Assembly (NCBI RefSeq): GCF_018612875.1
Contig: NZ_JAGGRI010000014.1
Location: 1-56,870 of the forward strand
Source of the DNA: Lysobacter sp. ISL-50
Lineage (GTDB): Bacteria > Pseudomonadota > Gammaproteobacteria > Xanthomonadales > Xanthomonadaceae
Length of the DNA: 56,870 nt
Direction of reading: 5' to 3'
Positions 42,748-51,258 of this stretch are shown here, piece by piece (the stretch's first letter is position 1; every line of letters starts with the position of its first letter). The position numbers and the translations under genes are program-made. A model generated the notes under the pieces. It was not told where the DNA came from. It was given only the letters and a program-made list of their open reading frames with translations, and searched no databases.

Positions 42748-44844
42748 ATGACCTTTTCCCTGCCGCGCCCGCATCCGCTCGCCCTCGGCCTGATCGCCGC
42801 CTGCGCCTGCGGCCTCGCCCACGCCGAAGATCCGGCCGAGCGCGAGGCCAAGCGCCTGGACGCGGTGGTGGTGACCGCCGACCGTGCCACCACCGCGACC
42901 AAGACCGACACCCGTCTCATCCAGACCCCGCAGGCGATCAGCGTCGTCACCGCCGAGCAGGCCGCCGACCGTGGCGCGCAGAACCTGCAGGAAGTGCTGC
43001 GCTATTCGGCCGGCGCGGCCGCGGAGGCCTACGGCCTGGATACCCGCGGCGACGGCTCGATGGTGCGCGGCTTCTATCCGGTGTCGTTCCAGGACGGCAT
43101 GACCCGGCAGGTCGGCTCCAGCCTGGTGCCGCGCCCGGAGATCTACACCATGGAACGGGCCGAACTGCTGCGCGGCCCGTCCTCGATGCTGTACGGCGCG
43201 GGTGGTTCCGGCGGCGTGTTGAACCTGATCAGCAAGCGCCCGCAGTTCCAGAGCGCGGGCGAGATCGGGATCAGCTACGGCAGCAACCAGCGCAAGCAGG
43301 TGCAGTTCGACCTGACCGGCGCCCTGAACGACGCCGGCACCGTGGCCGGCCGCATCGTCGCCGTCGCCCGCGACGCGCAGTTGCAGACCGATCGCTTGCC
43401 CGACGATCGCCTGGTGTTGGCGCCGTCGATCACCTGGCGCATCGGCGATACCACCCAGCTGACCTTCCTGGGCCTGCTGCAGAAGGACGAGAGCGGATCG
43501 AGCCAGCAGTTCCTGCCGGTGGCCGGCACGATCCACGCGCCGCCCGGGCGCCGGCTTCCCTCGCACCGCCTGCTCGGCGAGCCCGGCGCCGATCGTCTCG
43601 ACAGCCGCCAGGCCAGCGGCACGCTGCTGCTGGAGCACGCGTTCTCCGACTCGGTGAAGCTCAACAGCGCGTTGCGTTATTCCAGGTCGCGCACCGAGTT
43701 CACGGAAATCTACCCTGACGTCTATTCCAACCCGGACAACCCCTTCCTGGACGCCGGCGGCCGCCTGCTGGCGCGCTCGGCCTACATCAACAATCCCGAC
43801 ATCGACACCCTGACCACCGACCACAACCTCCAGATCGCGTTCGACACCGGCGCGTTGCGCCACACGCTGCTGGCGGGCGTGGACTATCTGCGTTTTCGCC
43901 AGACCGCGATGACCGGCTTCGCCGCGACCACGCCGATCGACGCCTACGCGCCGGTGTACGGCGACTACACGCTGCCGCAGCTGGCGCCGCAGTCGCGCCA
44001 GGACCAGACCCAGCTCGGCGTGTACGTGCAGGATCAGATTCGCTGGGGCGAACGCGTCACCGCCGTGCTCGGCGCGCGCCGCGATCGCGCCCGAACCCAG
44101 GTCGGCGACCAGCCTGAGACCGAGGATTTCGCCACCAGCTACCGCGCCGGCCTGATCCTCGATGCCGGCCGCGGATGGTCGCCGTATGTGAGCTACAGCG
44201 AATCGTTCCTGCCGATCGGCAGCCTGGATTTCTTCAGCCAGCCGTTCAAGCCGCAGCAGGGCCGGCAGTACGAGGTCGGGCTGAAGTGGCAGCCGCGCGA
44301 GCAGACGATGCTGACCCTGGCGCTGTACGACATCCGCGAGAAGAACCGCCAGACCAACGATCCGCAGAACGTGCTCAATTCCGTGCAGACCGGCGAGGTG
44401 TCCTCCAAGGGCGTGGAACTGGAAGCCACCCACACGCTGCCGAATAATTTCTACGTCACCGCCAGCTACGCCTACAACGACGCCAAGGTGACCCGCAGCA
44501 ACTTCGCGCCGGAAGTCGATCGCCAGCTCGCCGACGTGCCGAAGGAACTGGGCTCGGTGTGGGGCGTGAAGCAGTTCGACTGGGGCGACAGCGGCCGCAT
44601 CCGCCTGGGCCTGGGCGCGCGCCATGTCGGCTCTACCTTGTCGGTCGGCGGCAACGGCAGCCTGCGCACGCCCGGCTACACCCTGGCCGACGCGTTGGTG
44701 TCGTTCGATCAGCCGCAGTGGTCGTTCGCCGTCAATGTGACCAATCTGGCCGACAAGCAGTACTACGCCCCATGCCGAGCCTTCGGCGACTGCTTCACCG
44801 GCAACGGCCGCAACGTGACCGGGACGGTGACGTACCGGTTCTGA
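42748..44844 (+). CDS. TonB-dependent siderophore receptor
   Basis: The 698-residue outer-membrane receptor begins with a signal peptide (LALGLIAACACGLAHAEDPA, cut near residue 24). A TonB box-like LDAVVVTAD and a plug domain follow (TRLIQTPQAISVVTAEQAAD, VLRYSAGAAAEAYGLDTRGD, MVRGFYPVSFQDGM, LLRGPSSMLYGAGGSGGVLN). The barrel ends in the terminal YRF motif needed for BamA insertion. It is most similar in layout to FhuA/FpvA-type ferric-siderophore receptors (TIGR01783 class). The specific siderophore cannot be told. The ATG at 42748 gives the signal peptide; earlier Met codons do not. No siderophore biosynthesis gene adjoins it. Confidence 0.92.
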   Translation: MTFSLPRPHPLALGLIAACACGLAHAEDPAEREAKRLDAVVVTADRATTATKTDTRLIQTPQAISVVTAEQAADRGAQNLQEVLRYSAGAAAEAYGLDTRGDGSMVRGFYPVSFQDGMTRQVGSSLVPRPEIYTMERAELLRGPSSMLYGAGGSGGVLNLISKRPQFQSAGEIGISYGSNQRKQVQFDLTGALNDAGTVAGRIVAVARDAQLQTDRLPDDRLVLAPSITWRIGDTTQLTFLGLLQKDESGSSQQFLPVAGTIHAPPGRRLPSHRLLGEPGADRLDSRQASGTLLLEHAFSDSVKLNSALRYSRSRTEFTEIYPDVYSNPDNPFLDAGGRLLARSAYINNPDIDTLTTDHNLQIAFDTGALRHTLLAGVDYLRFRQTAMTGFAATTPIDAYAPVYGDYTLPQLAPQSRQDQTQLGVYVQDQIRWGERVTAVLGARRDRARTQVGDQPETEDFATSYRAGLILDAGRGWSPYVSYSESFLPIGSLDFFSQPFKPQQGRQYEVGLKWQPREQTMLTLALYDIREKNRQTNDPQNVLNSVQTGEVSSKGVELEATHTLPNNFYVTASYAYNDAKVTRSNFAPEVDRQLADVPKELGSVWGVKQFDWGDSGRIRLGLGARHVGSTLSVGGNGSLRTPGYTLADALVSFDQPQWSFAVNVTNLADKQYYAPCRAFGDCFTGNGRNVTGTVTYRF

Positions 44845-44850
44845 GCGAAA

Positions 44851-44881
44851 CCCGCGTCGCGGCATCGGGCCGCGGCGCGGG
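44851..44881 (+). terminator. Hairpin after the TonB-receptor gene
   Basis: A 12-bp stem with one wobble pair CCCGCGTCGCGG/CCGCGGCGCGGG (44851-44862, 44870-44881), loop CATCGGG, seven bases past the stop. No T tract follows, so termination is only likely. Confidence 0.55.
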
Positions 44882-44953
44882 CTTCGCGACCGCCCAATCG
44901 CCAGCATCGGCAATGATAGACTGCGCCGCTCGACCCGAAGGAGCAGTTCAGTC

Positions 44954-45868
44954 ATGGCAGGTGGTGGCGATTCGACCCGCGCGATTCTGTTCGCACTTGG
45001 CGCCAATTTCGCGATCGCGGTGGCCAAGGGCGTGGCCGCGTTCTTCACCGGTTCCAGCGCGATGCTGGCCGAAACCGTGCACTCGCTGGCCGACTGCGGT
45101 AACCAGGGCCTGCTGATCCTCGGCCTGAAACAGTCCAAGCGTCCGCCTTCGCCGGATTATCCGCTGGGCTACGGCAAGGCCATCTACTTCTGGTCGTTCC
45201 TGGTCGCGGTGATGCTGTTCACCGTCGGCGGCATGTTCTCGCTGTACGAGGGCATCCACAAACTGCAGCATCCCGAGCCGCTCAAGCAGTGGTGGTGGGC
45301 GGCCGGCGTGCTGGTGTTCGGCATCGTCGCCGAGGCCATCTCGATGCGCGCCTGCCTGCAGGAAGTGGCCAAGGCGCGCGGCAATCGCTCGCTGTGGCAG
45401 TGGTTCCGCGAGAGCCGCCAGGCCGAACTGGTGGTGATCTTCGGCGAAGACCTGGCCGCGCTGCTGGGCCTGGTGCTGGCGCTGGCCGCGGTGATGATGA
45501 CGGTGGTCACCGGCAACCCGATCTGGGACGCCATCGGCACGGTCAGCATCGGCGCGTTGCTGATCATCGTCGCGGTGTTCGTCGCCATCGAAGTCAAGGC
45601 CATGCTGATCGGCCAGAGCGTGGACCCGCTGCGCCAGCAGCAGATCCGCGAATTCCTCGATGGCCGCCCGGAAATCGCCAGGATCATCAGCGTGATCACG
45701 CTGCAGCTGGGCAACGAGGTCATGGTCTCGGTGCAGGCGCAGATGCGCGAAGAGGCCAGCGTGAGTTCGCTGGTCGAGCAGATCAACACGGTCGAGCGGG
45801 CGATGAAGCAGGCCTTCCCGGAAGTGCGCTGGAGCTTCTTCGAGCCCGACAATAAGCTCGGCGACTGA
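44954..45868 (+). CDS. Cation diffusion facilitator family transporter
   Basis: The 304-residue inner-membrane exporter has about six helices. The metal-site signature of the CDF family appears as AETVHSLADCGNQG (His/Asp in helix 2) and IFGEDLAALLGLVLALAAV (helix 5). A conserved YPLGYGKAIYFWSFLVAVML lies between them. The C-terminal cytoplasmic domain (about 210-300) is a ferredoxin-like dimerisation fold. Helix-5 'EDLAALLG' places it close to the ZnT9/slr-like subgroup rather than CzcD or FieF, so zinc, cobalt or iron efflux is possible. The ATG at 44954 has AAGGAG about 11 bases upstream. A terminator follows. Confidence 0.9.
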   Translation: MAGGGDSTRAILFALGANFAIAVAKGVAAFFTGSSAMLAETVHSLADCGNQGLLILGLKQSKRPPSPDYPLGYGKAIYFWSFLVAVMLFTVGGMFSLYEGIHKLQHPEPLKQWWWAAGVLVFGIVAEAISMRACLQEVAKARGNRSLWQWFRESRQAELVVIFGEDLAALLGLVLALAAVMMTVVTGNPIWDAIGTVSIGALLIIVAVFVAIEVKAMLIGQSVDPLRQQQIREFLDGRPEIARIISVITLQLGNEVMVSVQAQMREEASVSSLVEQINTVERAMKQAFPEVRWSFFEPDNKLGD

Positions 45869-45898
45869 GCCGCGCCAGACCGCCATCGCGAATACACG

Positions 45899-45931
45899 AA
45901 GCCGGGGCGGCGTTGGCCGTCCCGGCTTTTT
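45899..45931 (+). terminator. Terminator after the cation transporter gene
   Basis: GCCGGGGCGGC/GCCGTCCCGGC (45901-45911, 45916-45926) gives an 11-bp stem with one G-U pair and loop GTTG, preceded by AA and followed by TTTTT. It is 33 bases past the stop. Confidence 0.88.
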
Positions 45932-45985
45932 CTTGTCCATAATCCGCCAGGACACGATCGACGCGATCGGTGGGGACGACGGACG

Positions 45986-46987
45986 ATGAAGACGGGCAAG
46001 GCGGTGATGGTGTCGGTGGCGCTGGTGGCGGCGGTCGCGGCCGTGCTCGGCGGCGCGGGCTATGCGCTGGTGCGCAAACTCGAAGAGCCGCACAAGGTCG
46101 AGGTCAGGGTGCCCGAGCCCAAGGGCCAGCGCACGCCGGCCGCGAACTGTTCCGCGCACGACGAAAACGCCAAGGCCAAGGCGATCCTGGCGCCGGTCGC
46201 CGATGCTCTGCAACGCAGCGAGCGTCCCGTCGCGCATATTGCCCTGGCAGAACTCAAGAACGACGACGTCCACCTCAGCAAGGTCGGCGGCCGCGCGTAC
46301 TGGGCCGCCGGCCGCGATTATCCGCGCGATGGCAAGGGCCAGCCGATGTTCCTGCTGGCGCAGATCGACCTGAGCCAGCCGCCGAAGCGGGCCGATTATC
46401 CGCAGCGCGGTCTGCTGCAGTTCTTTATCTCCGGCGACGACTTCTACGGCGCCAATCTCGACGACGCCCACGGCAGCGACCGTATGCAGGCGCTGGCGCA
46501 GCAGAAGGGTTTTCGCGTGGTGTATTGGCCCGACGCCTCCGCGCCGGCGATCGCGCCGCCGCCGGCGCTGGCCGGCAAGGACTCGCTGCCGTTCGATCCG
46601 GCCAAGCCGCGGCGCATGGTTTTTCGCGCCGATCACGAAGCCATCGGCCTCAACGACGCCGGCTTGAAGAAAACGCTCGGCAGCGACGTGGACAGCGTGA
46701 TCGAACTGTATGCCGCGCAACACCCGGACGATCGCACTTCCGATGAGGATCTGCACGATGCCGTCGCCAACTATCTGGAACGCACCGGCAGCAAGCTCGG
46801 CGGTTATCCCGACTTCACCCAGCAAGACCCGCGCGAGGCCTCGGACCGGCGCGTGTTGCTGCTGCAGCTCGACAGCGACGACGAGATGATGTGGGGCGAT
46901 TCGGGCATCGCGAATTTCTTCATCGACCCCGACGATCTGGCCCGCGCCGATTTCAGCCGGGTGTCGTATCACTGGGACTGCTATTGA
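45986..46987 (+). CDS. Membrane-anchored DUF1963 (YwqG-like) protein
   Basis: The 333-residue product has one N-terminal membrane segment (MVSVALVAAVAAVLGGAGYA, about 8-28). A DUF1963-like domain (about 75-330) then begins with VHLSKVGGRAYWAAGRDYPR, continues with MFLLAQIDLSQPPKRADYPQ, GLLQFFISGDDFYG, KLGGYPDFTQQDPRE and LLLQLDSDDEMMWGDSGIAN, and ends with the acidic FFIDPDDLARADFSRVSYHW. DUF1963 proteins are found widely, often in polymorphic toxin neighbourhoods, but most have no known function. The stop shares one base with the start of the next GNAT gene (TGATG), so the two are translated together. Confidence 0.85.
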   Translation: MKTGKAVMVSVALVAAVAAVLGGAGYALVRKLEEPHKVEVRVPEPKGQRTPAANCSAHDENAKAKAILAPVADALQRSERPVAHIALAELKNDDVHLSKVGGRAYWAAGRDYPRDGKGQPMFLLAQIDLSQPPKRADYPQRGLLQFFISGDDFYGANLDDAHGSDRMQALAQQKGFRVVYWPDASAPAIAPPPALAGKDSLPFDPAKPRRMVFRADHEAIGLNDAGLKKTLGSDVDSVIELYAAQHPDDRTSDEDLHDAVANYLERTGSKLGGYPDFTQQDPREASDRRVLLLQLDSDDEMMWGDSGIANFFIDPDDLARADFSRVSYHWDCY

Positions 46988-47466
46988 TGCATTTGCGCGC
47001 TTACACCCCGGCCGACCGCGAGGCCTGCCTGAACTTGTTCGCCAGCAACGTGCCGGACTATTTCGCCCAGATCGAGCGCGCGGATTTCGAACACACGCTC
47101 GATGCGATTGCCGACTATCTGGTGCTGGAGCTGGAGGGCGAGGGCATCGTCGCCTGCGGCGGTTACGCGGCCGCGCGTGCCGATCCGGCCCGCGATCCCG
47201 ATCCGAACACCGGCGTGGCCGTGCTGTGCTGGGGCATGGTGCGTCGCGATCTGCATCGTCGCGGCCTGGGCGAGCGCTTGTTGAGCGAGCGCCTGCGCCG
47301 GATCGACGCCGATCCCGCGTTCGCCTCGGTGCGGATCGAAACCTCGACCTTCAGCCGCGATTTCTTCGCCCGCCACGGATTCGTAGTCATCCGCGAAGAG
47401 GCCGACGGTTTCGCGCCGGGTTACGACTTGGTGGAAATGCGCCGGCCGGTGCCCTGGCCGCGCTGA
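46987..47466 (+). CDS. GNAT family N-acetyltransferase coupled to the DUF1963 gene
   Basis: The 159-residue GNAT protein begins MHLRAYTPADREACLNLFAS. The acetyl-CoA loop is MVRRDLHRRGLGERLLSERL, and IETSTFSRDFFARHGFVVIR is the usual C-terminal strand-helix. The substrate is unknown. The start codon overlaps the last base of the DUF1963 stop, giving a strongly coupled pair that may have a common job. The gene ends before a long hairpin facing the convergent Cys-rich peptide gene. Confidence 0.85.
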   Translation: MHLRAYTPADREACLNLFASNVPDYFAQIERADFEHTLDAIADYLVLELEGEGIVACGGYAAARADPARDPDPNTGVAVLCWGMVRRDLHRRGLGERLLSERLRRIDADPAFASVRIETSTFSRDFFARHGFVVIREEADGFAPGYDLVEMRRPVPWPR

Positions 47467-47506
47467 GCGGCGGCGAAGATGGCCGCGTCGGGTTCGGCGC
47501 AGACCA

Positions 47507-47536
47507 GCGCCCGGAGAGCCGTGGCCCTCCGGGCGC
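47507..47536. terminator. Hairpin between convergent GNAT and Cys-rich peptide genes
   Basis: GCGCCCGGAG/CTCCGGGCGC (47507-47516, 47527-47536) forms a 10-bp stem, extended inside by GCC/GGC, between gene ends at 47466 and 47552. There is no T run, so this is inferred from position. Confidence 0.55.
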
Positions 47537-47551
47537 GGCCGATCGCAGGGA

Positions 47552-47746
47552 TCAGGGCAACACGCAACCGCAGCGGCGATAACACTGGAGATAGGCCAGT
47601 TCGCAACCGGCACCGGTGCAGGTGTCGTGAGCGCGTTCGCAACCCAGCCGGCAGGTGTTGTTGCAGGCGGCGACCGCGCTGGTGGCCAGGCCGATACCGA
47701 AGGCGAAGGCGCATACCGCGAGAATGGCGACTTTCTTCCTTAACAT
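47552..47746 (-). CDS. Small secreted cysteine-rich protein
   Basis: The 64-residue precursor has a signal peptide (VAILAVCAFAFGIGLATSAV, cut after residue 26 or 27). The 38-residue mature part has eight Cys (residues 28, 32, 36, 43, 48, 55, 59 and 61) and should form four disulfides. Its CNNTCRLGCERAHDTC and GCELAYLQCYRRCGC spacing has no match to a family I know. GAGGGAA lies about eight bases before the ATG. The gene is alone, with no export, modification or immunity gene next to it, so I do not call it a bacteriocin. The 293-base gap upstream (47747-48039) shows no element. Confidence 0.7.
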   Translation of the reverse strand: MLRKKVAILAVCAFAFGIGLATSAVAACNNTCRLGCERAHDTCTGAGCELAYLQCYRRCGCVLP

Positions 47747-48039
47747 GGCGAATTCCCTCTCCACGCCCGTCATTGGGCGCAGCCGTGATACGCCCGCGCC
47801 GGCGCGGCTCGCAAGCCGGCGCGCGCGGAACTGTGACTTCGGGGTGAGGGTTTCGCCACCGCAATGAGCGCGGCGCAGGCCCCGGTGCGCGACGGCGCGC
47901 GCGCCAGAATCGAAATCGCCGGCGGCGCGGTTGATGCGGGCAAACGCAATCGGCGATGGCGTTCGCCGCGCGCGCTGCGGCTTTATCGCTGCGGTGCAGC
48001 GCGAAATCGCGGTGCCGCGCGCGGGCCCGGCGCCCGGCC

Positions 48040-48900
48040 TCAATCGGCCTGCTTGAGCCAGGTGACGGCGGAGCCGGCGTCGGCGGTTTCGCCCAGCGTG
48101 CGCGCCAGTACCGGCAGCGCTTCGGTGAGGACGCGGTCGAACTGCCACGGCGGGTTGAGCACCAGCAGGCCGCTGCCGTTCATGCGCAGCGGCGAATCGT
48201 CGGCGCGCACCAGCAGTTCGGCGGTGAGGATGGATTTGGCCGGCAAGGTCGCGGCGCGGCGGTAGAACGGCTGCAGCGCGCGCCGGCGCTTGATCGGATA
48301 CCACAGCACGTAACTGCCTTGCGGCCAGCGCGCCTGCGCCTCGCGCAGCGCGCCCAGGGCGGTGTCGAATTCTTCCAGTTGCGCTTCGAACGGCGGGTCG
48401 ATCAGGACCAGGCCGCGGTTGTAGCGGGTGGCGCCGAACTTGGGCGGCAGCAGCGCCTTCATCGCCGCGTAGCCGTCGCGCTGGTGCACGGCGATGCGCG
48501 CATCGCGCTCGAAATTGTGCTTGAGCTGCTCGGCTTCCTCCGGCTGCAGCTCGCAGGCGGCGATGCGGTCGTCGGCGCGCAGGGCATGGCTCAGCAGCCA
48601 GGGCGAGCCCGGATAGGCCGAGGGGCCGTGTTCGCTGCGGCAGGCGCGCACCGCGGCCAGATAGCGGCCGATCGCCGGCTGCTTGGGCGCTTCGGCCAGC
48701 AAGCGGCCGATGCCGCCCTCGGCCTCGCCGGTGCGCAGCGCCGAGTTGCCGTCCAGCGGATACAGGCCGCGGCCGGCATGGGTATCGAGCGCGAACAGCG
48801 GCGCCGGCTTGGCGGTCAGCGCGTCGCACAGGGCCAGCAAGGCGACGTGCTTGAGCACATCGGCGTGGTTGCCGGCGTGGAAGGCGTGGCGGTAGTTCAT
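48040..48900 (-). CDS. rlmJ: 23S rRNA (adenine2030-N6)-methyltransferase RlmJ
   Basis: This 286-residue enzyme makes m6A2030 in 23S rRNA. The start MNYRHAFHAGNHADVLKHVA is the family hallmark, followed by FALDTHAGRGLYPLDGN (SAM-binding), AIHQRDGY-type acidic residue AVHQRDGYAAMKALLP, and the catalytic GLVLIDPPFEAQLEE (DPPF motif). Length agrees with E. coli RlmJ (280). The ATG at 48900 sits in the divergent gap shared with creB, close to a heptad tandem repeat. No other gene shares the transcript. Confidence 0.95.
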   Translation of the reverse strand: MNYRHAFHAGNHADVLKHVALLALCDALTAKPAPLFALDTHAGRGLYPLDGNSALRTGEAEGGIGRLLAEAPKQPAIGRYLAAVRACRSEHGPSAYPGSPWLLSHALRADDRIAACELQPEEAEQLKHNFERDARIAVHQRDGYAAMKALLPPKFGATRYNRGLVLIDPPFEAQLEEFDTALGALREAQARWPQGSYVLWYPIKRRRALQPFYRRAATLPAKSILTAELLVRADDSPLRMNGSGLLVLNPPWQFDRVLTEALPVLARTLGETADAGSAVTWLKQAD

Positions 48901-48914
48901 TCGGCTGCCGGTTG

Positions 48915-48960
48915 TGGGGAATGGGGAATGGGGAATGGGGAATCGGGAATCGGGAATCGG
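48915..48960. repeat. Tandem heptad GGGGAAT/GGGAATC array; opposite-strand copy near 49085
   Basis: GGGGAATGGGGAATGGGGAA continues to GGGAATCGGGAATCGG. Copies of the same heptads in reverse orientation (ATTCCCCATTCCCGATTCCC and ATTCCCG, about 49087-49115) lie 130 bases away, directly before creB. Together they form inverted arms around the rlmJ-creB promoter region. Confidence 0.8.
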
Positions 48961-48989
48961 AAAAGCGGCGGCGCGTAGGCCGCTGTATA

Positions 48990-49002
48990 CGTCATTATGA
49001 CG
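48990..49002. promoter_or_regulatory. Palindrome CGTCATTATGACG in the rlmJ-creB divergent promoter region
   Basis: A perfect 13-base palindrome around a central T lies in the least GC-rich part of the gap (GTATACGTCATTATGACGGT), between divergent genes and between two heptad arrays. It is a good candidate operator or promoter element. It is unlike the CreB tag, so autoregulation by CreB is not indicated here. Confidence 0.4.
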
Positions 49003-49119
49003 GTAGATCGATCCGTGAACGGCGTTTGCGGAAGCGACAGCTCGAAGCCGGGCAGGGCATCATTAGCCCACGCAGGCGCCTTGCCGATTCCCCATTCCCG
49101 ATTCCCCATTCCCGCCCCA

Positions 49120-49791
49120 ATGCGCATCCTCCTGGTAGAAGACGAATCCGCCATCGCCGACACCGTGCTCTACGCGCTGCGCGCGGAGGGGTTCGAGGCC
49201 GTGCACTGCCTGACCGGCGGCGAGGCGCTGCGCGAGGCCCAGCGCACCGCCTTCGATCTGGCCGTGCTCGACATCGGCCTGCCCGACATCGGCGGCTTCG
49301 CCTTGTGCCGCGAATTGCGCCGCGGGCGCGATCTGCCGGTGATCTTCCTGACCGCGCAGAACGCCGAGGCCGACCGCATCCTGGGCCTGGAGATCGGCGC
49401 CGACGACTACGTCACCAAGCCGTTCTCGCCGCGCGAACTGGCCACGCGCGTGCGCGTGGTGCTGCGCCGGGCCGGCGCCGGCAGCGCCCCGGCCGAGCCG
49501 GAAGCCGGCTTCGTCCACGACACCGAAGGCAAGCGCATCCGCTTCCGCGGCCAGGCGCTGGACCTGACCCGCTACGAATACGGCCTGCTCGCCGCGCTGC
49601 TGCAGCGCCCCGGCGCGGTGCTGTCGCGCGCGCAGCTGATGGACCGGGTATGGGGCGACGCGCTCGACAGCGGCGACCGCACCGTCGATACCCACATCAA
49701 GACCTTGCGCGCCAAGCTGCGCGAAGTCGCCGCCGACAGCGACCCGATCCGCACCCATCGCGGCCTGGGCTACTCGCTGGAACACGACTGA
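49120..49791 (+). CDS. creB: Response regulator CreB
   Basis: This 223-residue OmpR/PhoB-type regulator has Asp51 as phosphorylation site (LAVLDIGLPD) and Lys100 (VTKPFSPREL). The winged helix-turn-helix at the C terminus includes FRGQALDLTRYEYGLLAALL and VDTHIKTLRAKLREV. I assign CreB because the partner kinase follows after seven bases, creD lies downstream, and a perfect CreB tag precedes creD. In E. coli CreBC responds to growth conditions and penicillin-binding protein inhibition, and in Aeromonas and Pseudomonas it affects beta-lactamase and biofilm. The ATG follows the heptad repeat directly with weak ribosome-binding sequence. Confidence 0.9.
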   Translation: MRILLVEDESAIADTVLYALRAEGFEAVHCLTGGEALREAQRTAFDLAVLDIGLPDIGGFALCRELRRGRDLPVIFLTAQNAEADRILGLEIGADDYVTKPFSPRELATRVRVVLRRAGAGSAPAEPEAGFVHDTEGKRIRFRGQALDLTRYEYGLLAALLQRPGAVLSRAQLMDRVWGDALDSGDRTVDTHIKTLRAKLREVAADSDPIRTHRGLGYSLEHD

Positions 49792-49798
49792 GCCGCGC

Positions 49799-51241
49799 AT
49801 GCGCATCGGCCTGCGGATCTTCCTCGGCTATTTCCTGATCGTCGCGCTCGCCGCGACCTTGCTGGCGCGGGTGTTCGTGGCCGAGGTCAAGCCCGGCGTG
49901 CGCCAGGCGATGGAAGACACGCTGGTCGATACCGCCAACATCCTGGCCGAACTGGCTTCGGACGATTTCCTCGCCGGCCGCATCAACGACGGCGACTTCG
50001 CCAAGCGCGCGCGCGCCCTGGCCTCGCGCGAGGTCAGCGCGGCGATCTGGGGGTTCCGCAAGCCGGCGTCGAGCTATCGCGTCTATGTCACCGACGCGCG
50101 CGGCATCGTCGTGTTCGACAGCACCGGCCAGGACGTGGGCAGCGATTACTCGCGCTGGAACGATGTCTACCTGACCTTGCGCGGCCGCTACGGCGCGCGC
50201 TCCAGCCCGGGCGAGGGCGGCGATCCGGACGACACGGTGATGCACGTGGCCGCGCCGATCCGCGACGACAGCGGGCGCATCGTCGGCGTGTTGAGCGTGG
50301 CCAAGCCCAATCGCGCGATCGCGCCGTTCATCGCCCGCAGCCAGTCGGTGGTGACGCGCTGGGGCTTCGTGCTGATGGGCGCGGCCTTGCTGATCGGCGT
50401 GGGCGTGTCGTGGTGGTTGTCGCGCCAGATCGGCCTGTTGCGGCGTTACGCCCACGCGGTCACCGCCGGTGGCCGCGCCGCGCCGCCGCGCGCGGCCGGC
50501 GAATTCGGCGAGCTCGGGCGCGCGCTGGAAACCATGCGTTCGCGCCTGGAAGGCAAGCAGTACGTCGAGCAGTACGTGCACACGCTGACCCACGAAATGA
50601 AGAGTCCGCTCGCGGCCATCCGCGGCAGCGCCGAGCTGCTGGAATCGCCGCCCGGCGAAGGCGGCATGTCCGATGCCGATCGCGCGCGCTTCGCCGGCAG
50701 CATCCGCGGCCAGGCCGAGCGGCTGGCGCAGATGATCGACAAACTGCTGGCGCTGGCGGCGGTGGAGCATCGGCAGAGCCTGGACAAGCCCGAACCGGTG
50801 GCGCTGGCGGCGATCGCGCAGGAAGCGGCCGAGCAATGCGCGCAGCGCCTGGATCGGTCTGGGGCCAGACTGTTGCTGGATATGGAGCCGAATCTGGCGC
50901 CGGTCAGCGGCGATGCGTTCCTGCTGCGGCAGGCCTTGATCAACCTGATCGACAACGCCGCGGATTTCTCCCCGGCCGGCGGCGAGATCGTGCTGCGCCT
51001 GCGCCGCGACGGCGACACGCAACGCATCGAAGTCAGCGACCGCGGCCCGGGCGTGCCGGACTACGCGGTCGGCCGCGTGTTCGAGCGGTTCTATTCGCTG
51101 CCGCGTCCGGCCGGCGGCAGCCGCAGCAGCGGCCTGGGATTGTGCTTCGTCGCCGAAGTCGCGTCCTTGCACGGCGGCGGCGCCGAGCTGGTCAATCGCG
51201 ATGAAGGCGGCGTGCGCGCGAGTCTGTCCGTGCCGGGCTGA
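49799..51241 (+). CDS. creC: Sensor histidine kinase CreC
   Basis: This 480-residue kinase has an N-terminal membrane segment (LRIFLGYFLIVALAATLLAR, about 4-23). A periplasmic PDC/CreC-type sensor (about 30-175, with VFDSTGQDVGSDYSRWNDVY, the CreC signature) and a second membrane segment (WGFVLMGAALLIGVGVSWWL) follow. After a HAMP-like linker comes HTLTHEMKSPLAAIRGSAEL (phospho-His around 265) and an ATPase domain with NLIDNAADFSPAGGE, VSDRGPGVPD and GLGLCFVAEV. Length matches E. coli CreC (474). The periplasmic part would sense envelope stress or peptidoglycan fragments. It ends 17 bases from the convergent gene. Confidence 0.92.
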   Translation: MRIGLRIFLGYFLIVALAATLLARVFVAEVKPGVRQAMEDTLVDTANILAELASDDFLAGRINDGDFAKRARALASREVSAAIWGFRKPASSYRVYVTDARGIVVFDSTGQDVGSDYSRWNDVYLTLRGRYGARSSPGEGGDPDDTVMHVAAPIRDDSGRIVGVLSVAKPNRAIAPFIARSQSVVTRWGFVLMGAALLIGVGVSWWLSRQIGLLRRYAHAVTAGGRAAPPRAAGEFGELGRALETMRSRLEGKQYVEQYVHTLTHEMKSPLAAIRGSAELLESPPGEGGMSDADRARFAGSIRGQAERLAQMIDKLLALAAVEHRQSLDKPEPVALAAIAQEAAEQCAQRLDRSGARLLLDMEPNLAPVSGDAFLLRQALINLIDNAADFSPAGGEIVLRLRRDGDTQRIEVSDRGPGVPDYAVGRVFERFYSLPRPAGGSRSSGLGLCFVAEVASLHGGGAELVNRDEGGVRASLSVPG

Positions 51242-51258
51242 GCGGCAACGGCCGGCCG

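Noticed and set aside
47552-47746. Bacteriocin call for the Cys-rich peptide
   Set aside because: It has a standard Sec signal, and no immunity, transporter or modification gene is near.
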